Shown: positions 17,132 to 24,015 of the stretch, piece after piece
Layout of the letters: every line of letters begins with the position of its first letter
How positions within the stretch are numbered: position 1 is the first letter of the stretch
IMG/VR virus record: IMGVR_UViG_3300009509_000148
Location: 1 to 26,127 of that record
Length of the DNA stretch: 26,127 nt
From: a virus
Strand: one strand, 5' to 3'
Made by a program: the position numbers and the translations under genes
The notes under the pieces: generated by a model
Told to the model about the DNA's origin: nothing
What the model saw: only the letters and a program-made list of their open reading frames with translations
Databases searched by the model: none

Positions 17132-17685
17132 TACGATTGTCTCCCTGAGGGTTTGCCCGTCTTCACGATGGTGTGTCCCTCACGAACAGCCCAAGAAAGA
17201 TCGTCATGTAGACGCTGATGACCTGCATCGAGAGGCGGTAACCCAATGCCCTTCTTCTTGATCGTGCTTGGGGCATTGGGCGCTGCCCATTGACGGGTCG
17301 TGTTGAGCTTATCGAGGACCGCTTCCGCCATCGTTTCGCCAACCTTGCCCATCGCATCGACCGGATCGCCCTTTCCCTCGGCCACGGGTGCGAAGGCTTT
17401 GGCTGCCGACTTGGCGAGCTTTGGTCCTGATTCCTTTACGGCGTTGCGCATGAACGGACGTGCTGGAATCGCTCCGCCCTTGGCGGTCGAATCGCAACGC
17501 CATGTTCCGAATTCCTGCCAACGTGCGACGACCGATGTCATCGGCCCATCGGCTTCGAGCTTGTGCGTTGCGTCCTTGCCCTGGTAACCAACGGTAATTC
17601 GGTACTTGGCTAGCTCGCGGAGATTCTCCTTGAGCTTTTTCAAGCCCATGTCTTTATAGGTCACCCTGACATACGCTTCGGCCAC
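17131..17685 (-). CDS. Neck / tail completion protein (HK97 gp10-like)
   Basis: This 184-residue protein starts at a GTG at 17685 that overlaps the DUF4054 stop (TAGTG). The longer in-frame reading upstream lies inside the DUF4054 gene and is not real protein. The region of about 25-80 has ITVGYQG, then A-R-W-Q-E-F-G-T-W, then I-P-A-R-P-F-M-R. The E-F-G-T...I-P-A-R-P-F-M-R pattern is typical of HK97 gp10-like and virion morphogenesis neck proteins. C-terminal residues are basic (I-K-K-K-G-I-G-L). It probably joins the tail to the connector. Position after DUF4054 fits. Confidence 0.75.
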   Translation of the reverse strand: MAEAYVRVTYKDMGLKKLKENLRELAKYRITVGYQGKDATHKLEADGPMTSVVARWQEFGTWRCDSTAKGGAIPARPFMRNAVKESGPKLAKSAAKAFAPVAEGKGDPVDAMGKVGETMAEAVLDKLNTTRQWAAPNAPSTIKKKGIGLPPLDAGHQRLHDDLSWAVREGHTIVKTGKPSGRQS

Positions 17686-18410
17686 TACACGATCACTCCG
17701 AGTAGAGGATTGTCGGAACGTCCTGCAACCGCTCCGATGCGAGGCAACGAATCGCGCAGGGCCAGGTAGAGCAACCCCCACTTCGTCGCTCCAAGCTCTG
17801 GATCGCTCGGAGGCGTGACCGCGTAAGAGATGGAGATCTTGTCGATGCTCTTGCTTGCGACTGTTCCACCCGCACCACCACTGGCGATGGTGAGAAAGTG
17901 GGCAGTCAGATACCAATGCGCGAATGAACGTTTCACGCCCCAACACGTGGGATTGATCATCGCGCACGTGGCCGTGAGGATGTTGTCAAGCTGTTGGTCT
18001 CCTCCGGTCAGGGTCGTGTCGCTGAGCACGTAGACGAGAGGCTGACCGGTCGAGATTGGGATAAGGCTGTAGACGCCCGTCGAGACGCTGACCAAATCCA
18101 CGATCGCCAAGCCCGGAGTGCGGAGACTCGCAGTCACGACCGAAGTGAACGAATTGGCCGCATCCTGAATCGCATCAACGATGGATTGCGCAATGCCTGC
18201 CGCTGTTGCGCTTGCCAAAGAGAAGTCATCACTTCCCGAAGTCCTCGCTCCCGAAACGGCAGTAAGCGTCACGCCCCCGAGCACGATGGTGTCCGCAGGG
18301 CTTCCCACCGAGGCAACGGTGATGTTGCCCGTGCTGTTTGCTCCGAAGGTGACAAACTCCGTCCCCGTGAGTGAAAGAAACTCGGCTTGCGTGAGACAGG
18401 CATTCGCCAT
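17685..18410 (-). CDS. DUF4054-type head-tail connector protein with an inserted domain
   Basis: This 241-residue protein has a C-terminal half (about 140-241) that fits DUF4054: A-M-I-N-P-T-C-W-G, then W-Y-L-T-A-H-F-L-T, then V-A-S-K-S-I-D-K-I-S-I-S-Y-A and G-L-L-Y-L-A-L-R. These proteins form the adaptor ring under the portal. Residues of about 25-130 are an extra beta domain (D-T-I-V-L-G-G-V-T-L-T-A-V-S-G, then A-Q-S-I-V-D-A-I), a common phage insert. The ATG at 18410 lies just after the previous stop (TAGGATG) with GAGGA upstream. Strong fit in gene order: capsid, unknown, DUF4054, gp10-like. Confidence 0.75.
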   Translation of the reverse strand: MANACLTQAEFLSLTGTEFVTFGANSTGNITVASVGSPADTIVLGGVTLTAVSGARTSGSDDFSLASATAAGIAQSIVDAIQDAANSFTSVVTASLRTPGLAIVDLVSVSTGVYSLIPISTGQPLVYVLSDTTLTGGDQQLDNILTATCAMINPTCWGVKRSFAHWYLTAHFLTIASGGAGGTVASKSIDKISISYAVTPPSDPELGATKWGLLYLALRDSLPRIGAVAGRSDNPLLGVIV

Positions 18411-18411
18411 C

Positions 18412-18870
18412 CTAGTCCTCCATCAACGTATCGATGCGTGCCTGGAGCGCGACGCGGATCTTCGGTCTCAATTCGATTGCGTGCATCTTCCCAAGGAGCA
18501 CGATGTCGTCGCACTTCTTGATCCACGCCCTGCACTTGTTGCCGTGGAATTCATCCCAGCCAATCGGAATGTCGATGTCGTTTGAATCGAACGAGAGAAC
18601 TTCCGGCCCGTCGTTGGACGGATCGAGATCCGACGTGTGGACGGAGGGCGGAGGGGCTGGCCTGGATGTCGGCTTCACAGATTGATAGTTAGTAGCCTGG
18701 ACAGGCAGGGCTTCAGTGAATGGCTTCAAGGGCCTGATCTTCTTCAAGCGAATGAGAAGATCGACTGAAGGATGGCCATCGAATTCAGGCGGTAACGTTC
18801 CCGTCCGCGAAGGCTCGATGACTGCCTTCCCAAACACTAGAATGTGCGGTGTGTTGTTTTGGATTTGCAT
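18412..18870 (-). CDS. Unknown protein encoded after the capsid gene
   Basis: This 152-residue protein is not recognised. The first 45 residues are compact (ILVFGKAVIEPSRTGTLPPEF). Residues of about 60-95 are Pro/Ser-rich, and the C-terminal region (about 100-150) has W-D-E-F-H-G-N-K-C-R-A-W and a basic helix. Its position between capsid and connector is where small myophages encode a small head or connector accessory. No good ribosome binding site precedes the ATG at 18870. A structured stretch of RNA lies immediately upstream, so translation may depend on that structure. Confidence 0.65.
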   Translation of the reverse strand: MQIQNNTPHILVFGKAVIEPSRTGTLPPEFDGHPSVDLLIRLKKIRPLKPFTEALPVQATNYQSVKPTSRPAPPPSVHTSDLDPSNDGPEVLSFDSNDIDIPIGWDEFHGNKCRAWIKKCDDIVLLGKMHAIELRPKIRVALQARIDTLMED

Positions 18871-18882
18871 TGGTTTTTAGGC

Positions 18883-18943
18883 GCTCGCCTCCCCTGGAGA
18901 AACCAACAAACCAGGCTTGGCGAGCAATCTCCTGCGAAGGAGA
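18883..18943 (-). promoter_or_regulatory. Structured leader before the 152-residue gene
   Basis: Nested inverted repeats lie just 5' of the ATG at 18870. GCTCGCC (18919-18925) pairs with GGCGAGC (18883-18889). Inside, CCTGG (18893-18897) pairs with CCAGG (18911-18915). A further hairpin with arms at 18928-18932 and 18939-18943 precedes it. The start codon is 12 bases after the outer stem and has no Shine-Dalgarno. Confidence 0.45.
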
Positions 18944-18988
18944 AGTTGGTGCATTTCCGTTGGTTTAGACACTGGCTGGTAGGTAGAC

Positions 18989-19023
18989 GGGAGGGGAAGA
19001 GAGCGAGCTTCTCTTCCCCTCCC
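18989..19023 (-). terminator. Strong hairpin after the capsid gene
   Basis: A perfect 14-bp inverted repeat (arms 18989-19002 and 19010-19023, 7-base loop) lies 15 bases after the capsid stop. No U-tract follows, so it may be a partial terminator, an RNA-stabilising 3' end or a processing site that raises capsid mRNA. Confidence 0.55.
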
Positions 19024-19038
19024 TAGCCAATCGTCCGA

Positions 19039-19989
19039 CTAGACCCCGGACAGCTTGCAGATGGACATCGGCCGTGGAACGGCGAGTCCAGCGTACCGGC
19101 TCTCGAACACCATCTTGAAGGTCAAGCCATGCTGCTCCAGCGGCAGTGGCTTGAGAGCCATGGGCATCATCGCCCGTACACGAGTGCGATCACGATCGTA
19201 GATCATGACGCATGCGTCGGCCGAATCGCCCGCCGTATCGAGACCCGCATCGACTGTCCACAACGTGATGTTCGGGTGGCTCTTCTTCATGAAGTCGAGC
19301 ACCGTCGCATCGGAAGCCGTGGAGTTTTGCAGGCTCGTGATCCGTCCCCAAACCGTGCTGGGGAACACGACCGTATTTGGTTCTTCCACGCCGCTGGTGC
19401 CGCTGTAGACGGTATCCCAGGCAGTCTGGAAGTCGGCGTTGATCTGAGCAGCCGTGGCCGAAGTCCACGTACCTGTCGTTGCCGTGACGTGATAGCTACC
19501 GCTCACATCCACGATGCCGGTGATCGCCCTGGGAACGTCCCCGAGACGAATTAGCTCATCGAGCTTCCGGTCATGCGCTTCGCGAGCAGCGACCGCTTTT
19601 TCCGTGGCGATGTCAAACAGCCCTTGCATCCGGCTCTGCCGAATGTCCTGGGTGGAGTACTGAATCGCCGTGGCGATCGTGTACGCCTTGTTGATCGAGA
19701 GATCTCCCTCGACATCGGCCGTTGGAATATCGTTGGCGTTGTCAGCCACGATGTCCGCCGTTCCGGTGTTGCCGATCTCCATCCAACTGACTTCACGCGC
19801 ACCGGCATCGATGTTCGTGCTGATGGAGATCAACTCTCCCGACGCCCACTTCATCTTCCGATACTCGAACCGAAATAGCTCCTGCAAGGTCGCAGTCACC
19901 AAGTGGCGGGCGTACAGGGCTGCATTGTCATCTGCTCGGAAATACGGCAGGTGAGTGATGGAGTCGCAGACTTTCTTGAGGTATGACAT
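19039..19989 (-). CDS. Major capsid protein (DUF2184-type)
   Basis: This 316-residue protein starts at the ATG at 19989 with AAGGAGG seven bases upstream. The longer in-frame reading overlaps the cement gene and is not used. It resembles DUF2184-type HK97-fold capsids. It has an N-arm with the A-L-Y-A-R-H-L-V-T segment, the E-loop region with W-A-S-G-E-L-I-S-I-S, and S-W-M-E-I-G. A long helix (T-I-A-T-A-I-Q-Y-S-T-Q-D-I-R-Q-S) follows, then L-D-E-L-I-R-L-G-D and a C-terminal beta strand F-E-S-R-Y-A-G-L. It makes the shell. The strong ribosome site and downstream hairpin fit high expression. Confidence 0.85.
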   Translation of the reverse strand: MSYLKKVCDSITHLPYFRADDNAALYARHLVTATLQELFRFEYRKMKWASGELISISTNIDAGAREVSWMEIGNTGTADIVADNANDIPTADVEGDLSINKAYTIATAIQYSTQDIRQSRMQGLFDIATEKAVAAREAHDRKLDELIRLGDVPRAITGIVDVSGSYHVTATTGTWTSATAAQINADFQTAWDTVYSGTSGVEEPNTVVFPSTVWGRITSLQNSTASDATVLDFMKKSHPNITLWTVDAGLDTAGDSADACVMIYDRDRTRVRAMMPMALKPLPLEQHGLTFKMVFESRYAGLAVPRPMSICKLSGV

Positions 19990-20000
19990 GTTGCGCCTCC

Positions 20001-20780
20001 TTACACGTCGCTCGGGAAGTTGACATACGCACGTTGGACACCCGTCCCCGTGGTCTGCCATTGTCCATTTTCGACAAGCACGGATGAGCCTGTCGTCGTG
20101 TTGCTCCACGTCCCGTTGGTCGGATCGAAGTAGGTTCGATCGCCCAAGTAGACGGTGACACCAGAAACGACCTGCACGTAGACCTCACCACGTCGAACGA
20201 GTGACATCTCCGCTGGTCCGTCCCAGCCGGTGGCGTTCGCTGGATTGCTCATCGGATGCACGAGATCCGCGTTGCGGATCGTCACACCCAAAGCCAACTT
20301 GGCGTCCGTGTACGTGGTGGTGAAGCCACCAGCAGTGTCGCTCTGAAGGATGATCCCCGGAGCAACCTGCGTGTAGCCAGCCGCCGTGCTGACCGTGATG
20401 ATCATGCCTGTCGACGGGTCGCTCGACATCGTCACAGTCCAGGTCAAACCCGGCTGTTGATGAACGATGTCGACTTGGTCTGTGCTGACCACCGTCGCGC
20501 TGACGACCGTCCCTGCGAATGCAGGATCAGCCAAGATGGCCGCAGCGATTCCGGCTGCAATCTGAGCAGCCGTCTTGGACGCTGCCACGTAGGAAGCGGT
20601 GACTGTCAAATCACCAGCAACGGCCTGCACCGTGTAGGTGCCGTCCGTCGTTCCGCCGTTGACATCGACGTTAGTCGTCTGGGCGACCAATGGATTGGTG
20701 ATCGAAACGATATCGCCGGTCGCGTACGTTCCGACCTGTCCGACGATGCCCGCGGGATAGGCGTAGTTGTACTGAGGCAT
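20001..20780 (-). CDS. Capsid cement / decoration protein with an inserted domain
   Basis: This 259-residue protein lies between the protease/scaffold gene (overlap TGATG) and the capsid gene (11-base gap). The N-terminus (about 1-35, PQYNYAYPAGIVGQVG) and C-terminus (about 165-259, with M-S-N-P-A-N-A-T-G-W-D-G and V-Y-V-Q-V-V-S-G-V) match structural cement proteins of this head type. Residues of about 38-135 form an extra beta domain with A-A-Q-I-A-A-G-I-A-A-A-I and repeated Val/Thr strands, similar to the insert in the DUF4054 protein. Function is inferred from position and partial pattern. Confidence 0.65.
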   Translation of the reverse strand: MPQYNYAYPAGIVGQVGTYATGDIVSITNPLVAQTTNVDVNGGTTDGTYTVQAVAGDLTVTASYVAASKTAAQIAAGIAAAILADPAFAGTVVSATVVSTDQVDIVHQQPGLTWTVTMSSDPSTGMIITVSTAAGYTQVAPGIILQSDTAGGFTTTYTDAKLALGVTIRNADLVHPMSNPANATGWDGPAEMSLVRRGEVYVQVVSGVTVYLGDRTYFDPTNGTWSNTTTGSSVLVENGQWQTTGTGVQRAYVNFPSDV

Positions 20781-22159
20781 CAGTTGTTACCTCCCGCAGC
20801 CCGATCGCGAAGGCCATCGAGATGCTTCTGGTAGAGAGCGTCGAGATCGATGTTCTCGGTCGCCGACGCGTCAAAAGTGAGAACGAGCAAGTCCTTGGTC
20901 GAATCGACGCGGCTTGCGTGGGTGTCGAGAGCCATCTCGTAGGCTGCCCGGACGTAGTCGTCACTGCCCTTGTCCACCTTCGCCTTCATCCCAGGTGTGA
21001 CCTTGGCAACGACGGCACGCATGAGATCGATGTCCGAAATGCCATCTGTCTTGGCATCTGCGCCAAGAACCTCACGAGTGCGGGTGACGAGCGCGACGCG
21101 AGCATCGATCTTGCTCGATGCACTGTCGCGCTCCTCCTTGAGTTGTGCCTGCAAGGAATCGATCTGAGCCTGGAGCGCCTCTTCTTTCTTTTCTTCCTCG
21201 CCCATCTCCTGATCAGGCTTGACCTCATCCGTGCTGACTTCTTCTGCGGGGGCCTCGGCTGCTTGGAGCTTGGCCTCCATCTCTCCGATGAGAGCCGCCA
21301 CTGCATCGGGCACTTCGTACTCGGTGCCCTCAATCACGACGGTCCCATCTGCTTTCTTCTGGACTTTCATGCGTTCTAGTCCTCCGTCTGTTGAGAAAGC
21401 GCCGTCCGCTCGATCGAACAAGAAGGCGCAGGTGGGACCGCCACGGGCCAAGTCCACGACAGCCAGATGGTTGCCGCGGATCTTGGTTTGCACGGCCGCA
21501 AATGGAGTGCCGTCTTCGGCCACTCCGTCTTGTGCAGTTACGATTGCTTCGTATCCGCACGAAAGTTGCGTCTTGCCGTCCTTGATCTTTTGGATCAGGT
21601 CGGCGTCGGTGATGAGGATGTCCGCCCGCACATGTTTGCCATCGGGCCGGACATTCGAGCCAAGGTGGCCGTGTTGCAGATCTTTGACATTCGCAACGGT
21701 GACCATCTCATCAGGATGGTCATCACACACGGGCACCATGTGAAATGACTGGAGCGCATCGGGAGCGAAAACCTCGGCCGCAGTACGAAGCTCACCCCAG
21801 GTCTCGTCCCCATCGGAATACTGATAGACCCCAACGGACGAAATGCGCCCATCAATCTTGAGGTAGCCCTCTGGGGTTACATGTGCGGCGAACGTCCCCT
21901 CATCAACCGTATCCCCGTCCGCCACCACTCGCACAGGGCCGAGGTAATCGACGCGAGGCACCCAATTGGCGTCATCGCCTTTTGCAGCTTTTGCAGCTTC
22001 AATTTGGCGCAGGCGCTCACGGGCTTCTTCCTCAGTTCCGTATGTGCCAAGTACTTTGCCCTCTTCGGAAAGTACTTGCCACTTGCCTGAATTCGTTTCG
22101 TGTAGAATATCGGCTCGTGCGAGAGCAGCTTGAGCCGAGGCATGAGCCGCGTGGCTCAC
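20780..22159 (-). CDS. Prohead protease fused to scaffold (DUF2213-type)
   Basis: This 459-residue protein begins at a GTG at 22159 that overlaps the previous stop (GTGA). A short N-terminal W-Q-V-L-S-E-E-G-K module (about 27-60) is followed by the DUF2213 protease region (about 65-250). Likely catalytic residues are H148 (C-D-D-H-P), S200 (Q-L-S-C-G-Y) and H231 (R-G-N-H-L-A-V-V-D). The next part (about 285-350) is highly charged, coiled-coil scaffold-like (E-E-K-K-E-E-A-L-Q-A-Q-I). The remainder (about 360-459) is compact and may be the delivery part for the capsid shell. In such fusions the protease removes the scaffold after assembly. Confidence 0.8.
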   Translation of the reverse strand: MSHAAHASAQAALARADILHETNSGKWQVLSEEGKVLGTYGTEEEARERLRQIEAAKAAKGDDANWVPRVDYLGPVRVVADGDTVDEGTFAAHVTPEGYLKIDGRISSVGVYQYSDGDETWGELRTAAEVFAPDALQSFHMVPVCDDHPDEMVTVANVKDLQHGHLGSNVRPDGKHVRADILITDADLIQKIKDGKTQLSCGYEAIVTAQDGVAEDGTPFAAVQTKIRGNHLAVVDLARGGPTCAFLFDRADGAFSTDGGLERMKVQKKADGTVVIEGTEYEVPDAVAALIGEMEAKLQAAEAPAEEVSTDEVKPDQEMGEEEKKEEALQAQIDSLQAQLKEERDSASSKIDARVALVTRTREVLGADAKTDGISDIDLMRAVVAKVTPGMKAKVDKGSDDYVRAAYEMALDTHASRVDSTKDLLVLTFDASATENIDLDALYQKHLDGLRDRAAGGNN

Positions 22160-22479
22160 TTGGGCGTCTCTCCCTTGCCCTCATCCTTGGGGCTGGCCTT
22201 GGTCTCAGCCTTGCTGTCGGCCTTCTCGTCGGCTTTCTTCTGCTTTTGCTTTTCAGCAGTTGATGCCGTCGTCTCTTCCTTGGCTTCTTCCTTGGCCTCA
22301 GGACAGCCAGCGAAGGCCGAAAGGCAGAGGCAGATCAGACCGAATCGGATGACTTGCTTTGAGCCCTCGACAGGCGGACGCTCGACAAGCGGAGGTTGCT
22401 TCGCCTCCTTCTCGTCCTCATCCTTTTTCGGTCGAGTTGCCTTGGTGACGGTGGGCGTTTCGCCCTTTTTTCTGACCAC
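22156..22479 (-). CDS. Membrane-anchored Lys/Glu-rich protein, function unknown
   Basis: This 107-residue protein has a charged N-terminus (about 1-42), one hydrophobic stretch (about 43-58, VIRFGLICLCLSAFAGC) and then a Lys/Glu/Ala-rich tail with no fold signal. The end of the hydrophobic stretch resembles a lipobox (A-F-A-G-C), but the long charged N-terminus is unusual for a lipoprotein. It could be a membrane-attached accessory or a spanin-like part. The stop overlaps the protease start (GTGA). It is the first gene after a 90-base gap with a promoter-like box. Confidence 0.5.
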   Translation of the reverse strand: MVRKKGETPTVTKATRPKKDEDEKEAKQPPLVERPPVEGSKQVIRFGLICLCLSAFAGCPEAKEEAKEETTASTAEKQKQKKADEKADSKAETKASPKDEGKGETPK

Positions 22480-22536
22480 GCAAACACGCTACGGCGTGTG
22501 CGCATCCGTGGCTACGGGATGATCCAGAGGATTTTC

Positions 22537-22542
22537 CCTATA
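22537..22542 (-). promoter_or_regulatory. Possible -10 box before the head operon
   Basis: In the 90-base gap upstream of 22479 the minus strand has TATAGG in a run reading GGTCTATAGGGAAAA. No clear -35 is seen at 17 bases. A 16-bp palindrome lies about 35 bases further upstream. A hairpin ACACGC-TACG-GCGTGT lies downstream, at about 22485-22500. Weak evidence. Confidence 0.3.
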
Positions 22543-22569
22543 GACCTTACCTACTAATTTTTTCTCACA

Positions 22570-22797
22570 TCATTTGGGGCAGATCTGCCCCACATCCAAG
22601 TGCGCCGGTCGGAGCAATCTCAGCGCTTTCTCCGCAAGACAGCACTCATCCGGGGTCGCACCTTGGATGCGCAGACCAACCTGGTACTGAGTGGGCCCAT
22701 AGGCTACGTGGACTCGCTCATGGTCGATGGCCATCACCATCGCCACCTGACGGGCAAGTTCTCCTGGCGTGGTAGCAACAACCCACGGCCACATCAC
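22570..22797 (-). CDS. Small unknown protein
   Basis: This 75-residue protein starts at the ATG at 22797, four bases inside the previous gene. It has an alpha/beta look (V-A-M-V-M-A-I-D-H, then Q-V-G-L-R-I-Q-G-A, and L-A-E-K-A-L-R-L-L) and ends in G-Q-I-C-P-K. The DNA coding that ending holds the 16-bp palindrome at 22576-22591. It is the last gene of the small-gene cluster that begins with the replication initiator. No family is recognised. Confidence 0.55.
   Translation of the reverse strand: MMWPWVVATTPGELARQVAMVMAIDHERVHVAYGPTQYQVGLRIQGATPDECCLAEKALRLLRPAHLDVGQICPK
22576..22591. repeat. 16-bp palindrome, copy 1
   Basis: GGGGCAGATCTGCCCC, a perfect palindrome. An identical copy is at 25978-25993 and a near copy at 25292-25307. 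This copy lies at the 3' end of a gene, just before the gap that holds the possible head-operon promoter. Confidence 0.75.
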
Positions 22798-23000
22798 GAT
22801 CGAACTTCCTCAAATACCAAAATCTCGTTCATCACGGCGATGACCGCACTCGCAATCTCTCGCTTGATCAGGTGCGCCTCCGGCGGCGCACCATTGGTTG
22901 AGTGGAGCTTGTGGGCACGTTCCCAGCCGAAGTCGATAGCCCTGTCTATAGCTATAGCGATTTCCTCGAACGAGAAGTGGGTGCTGTCATCATCAGCCAT
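22794..23000 (-). CDS. Small unknown protein
   Basis: This 68-residue protein is acidic at the N-terminus (M-A-D-D-D-S-T) and helical: A-I-D-R-A-I-D-F-G-W-E-R-A-H near 15-32 and A-S-A-V-I-A-V-M-N-E-I-L near 50-62. It overlaps the upstream gene by eight bases and the downstream one by four, so it is part of the same translationally coupled cluster. Function unknown. Confidence 0.6.
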   Translation of the reverse strand: MADDDSTHFSFEEIAIAIDRAIDFGWERAHKLHSTNGAPPEAHLIKREIASAVIAVMNEILVFEEVRS

Positions 23001-23412
23001 CGTCAGACTCTCCTGTTGGCTCTCCAGCGGCTTCTTGGTTTGGGGTGGCCCCAGTAGCCCCCTCAGTCTCGGGCGTCTCCTGAGGCTTCTGAGGCTTCTG
23101 AGCGTCCAACTTGTTGTACGTCGGCAAGGTCTCCCAAATCGATTGGGCTATGGGCATGATCAATCTATGCGCAGCCTTCGCAACCAGTAGGACATCCTGA
23201 TCATCGTCCACAACCACCGGATTGGCTGCGTCGAACACTCTCCAGGGAGTCAGCACCCTATAGGTCATTCTCAGGGTGCCGTCTGCGATTTGCGCAACCC
23301 CGAGATCCAGATCATAAGCACCGGTCATACCCCGGAAAGTCGCCAGCACCTTGAAGATGACTCCTTGCGGATGACTTTCGACTTTCAGTATTGCCAGGTT
23401 GGGGATCTTCAT
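22993..23412 (-). CDS. Unknown protein with a Pro/Glu-rich tail
   Basis: This 139-residue protein most likely starts at the ATG at 23412 (MKIPNLAILKVES), which overlaps the previous stop (ATGA). A longer reading upstream runs through the neighbouring gene. The first 95 residues are alpha/beta with G-A-Y-D-L-D-L-G-V-A-Q-I and V-L-L-V-A-K-A-A-H. The last 35 are low-complexity (K-P-Q-K-P-Q-E-T-P-E-T-E). It is part of the coupled small-gene cluster after the initiator. No family is recognised. Confidence 0.6.
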   Translation of the reverse strand: MKIPNLAILKVESHPQGVIFKVLATFRGMTGAYDLDLGVAQIADGTLRMTYRVLTPWRVFDAANPVVVDDDQDVLLVAKAAHRLIMPIAQSIWETLPTYNKLDAQKPQKPQETPETEGATGATPNQEAAGEPTGESDDG

Positions 23413-23651
23413 GCTTGTTCCTTCATCACGGGTGTGCAGATTCGATCGAGGATCAGAGCAATGTCCCATCCGTCGTCAGTGGGCATCCATTCCTCGTCAT
23501 TCGAATCGAGGAATACGAACGAGCTTTCATTCCACCACAAAATCCTATGAGCCTCTCCATCCAACGTCACCCGTACCTCGACATGGTCATCAACCATCTC
23601 CGGGATCTCCAAGTCGAGCGTTGCTCCATTTCCAAGGGTGATTCTACTCAT
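23409..23651 (-). CDS. Small acidic unknown protein
   Basis: This 80-residue protein starts at the ATG at 23651 (MSRITLGNG), overlapping the previous gene by eight bases. A TTG 12 bases earlier is possible. It is beta-rich and acidic, with I-L-W-W-N-E-S-S-F-V-F-L and D-S-N-D-E-E-W-M. It is part of the coupled small-gene cluster and could be a small regulator or inhibitor. Function unknown. Confidence 0.6.
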   Translation of the reverse strand: MSRITLGNGATLDLEIPEMVDDHVEVRVTLDGEAHRILWWNESSFVFLDSNDEEWMPTDDGWDIALILDRICTPVMKEQA

Positions 23652-24015
23652 CTCGTTCGCCAAACCGGGGGCTTTGATTCCACAACCCCCCTGTCTCCCC
23701 GGTCATCCTGAGATTGCCGTAACCAAGGCACCCAGAGCAAGGCTCAAGACCGAGGTCTTCCTGGCCGCAGCCGCCGCACCCGTCACAAGGAAAATCGATC
23801 CTGATATGCGTGTTTTGATTCAATTTTTGTTGAAGAAGAGGCCAATCTTTTTCAAGGAAACCCAATGCCCCTCGGTTCATGTCTATGAGCAACCAAAAAA
23901 TACTGCCTTTCAACTCACGTCCAACATCACTCGGGCTGATGTCCAGGAGCTTTGCGATATTTTCGCGACTGAGGCCGAAAGTCTTTTCATACGTCGGCAT
24001 CGGCATCGGCATCAT
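23644..24015 (-). CDS. Small protein with helix and DnaJ-like zinc finger
   Basis: This 123-residue protein starts at ATGATG at 24015, overlapping the initiator stop (ATGA). A repeated ATGCCG gives several possible starts. Residues of about 14-32 (L-S-R-E-N-I-A-K-L-L-D-I-S-P-S-D-V-G-R) form a helix-turn-helix-like segment. Residues of about 77-100 have C-D-G-C-G-G-C-G then C-S-G-C-L-G-Y-G, a DnaJ-type zinc finger. It could bind DNA or act as an accessory to the initiator. The plus-strand protein at 25631 has the same kind of finger. Confidence 0.6.
   Translation of the reverse strand: MMPMPMPTYEKTFGLSRENIAKLLDISPSDVGRELKGSIFWLLIDMNRGALGFLEKDWPLLQQKLNQNTHIRIDFPCDGCGGCGQEDLGLEPCSGCLGYGNLRMTGETGGLWNQSPRFGERDE

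Noticed and set aside
22156-22479. Typical lipoprotein signal peptide
   Set aside because: The Cys follows a hydrophobic stretch, but a 42-residue charged segment precedes it and no internal start codon is available, so a standard lipoprotein is not supported.
22530-22560. T7-like or SP6-like single-subunit RNA polymerase promoter
   Set aside because: Only the CTATAGGGA core matches. The upstream bases do not align, and no phage RNA polymerase gene is seen.
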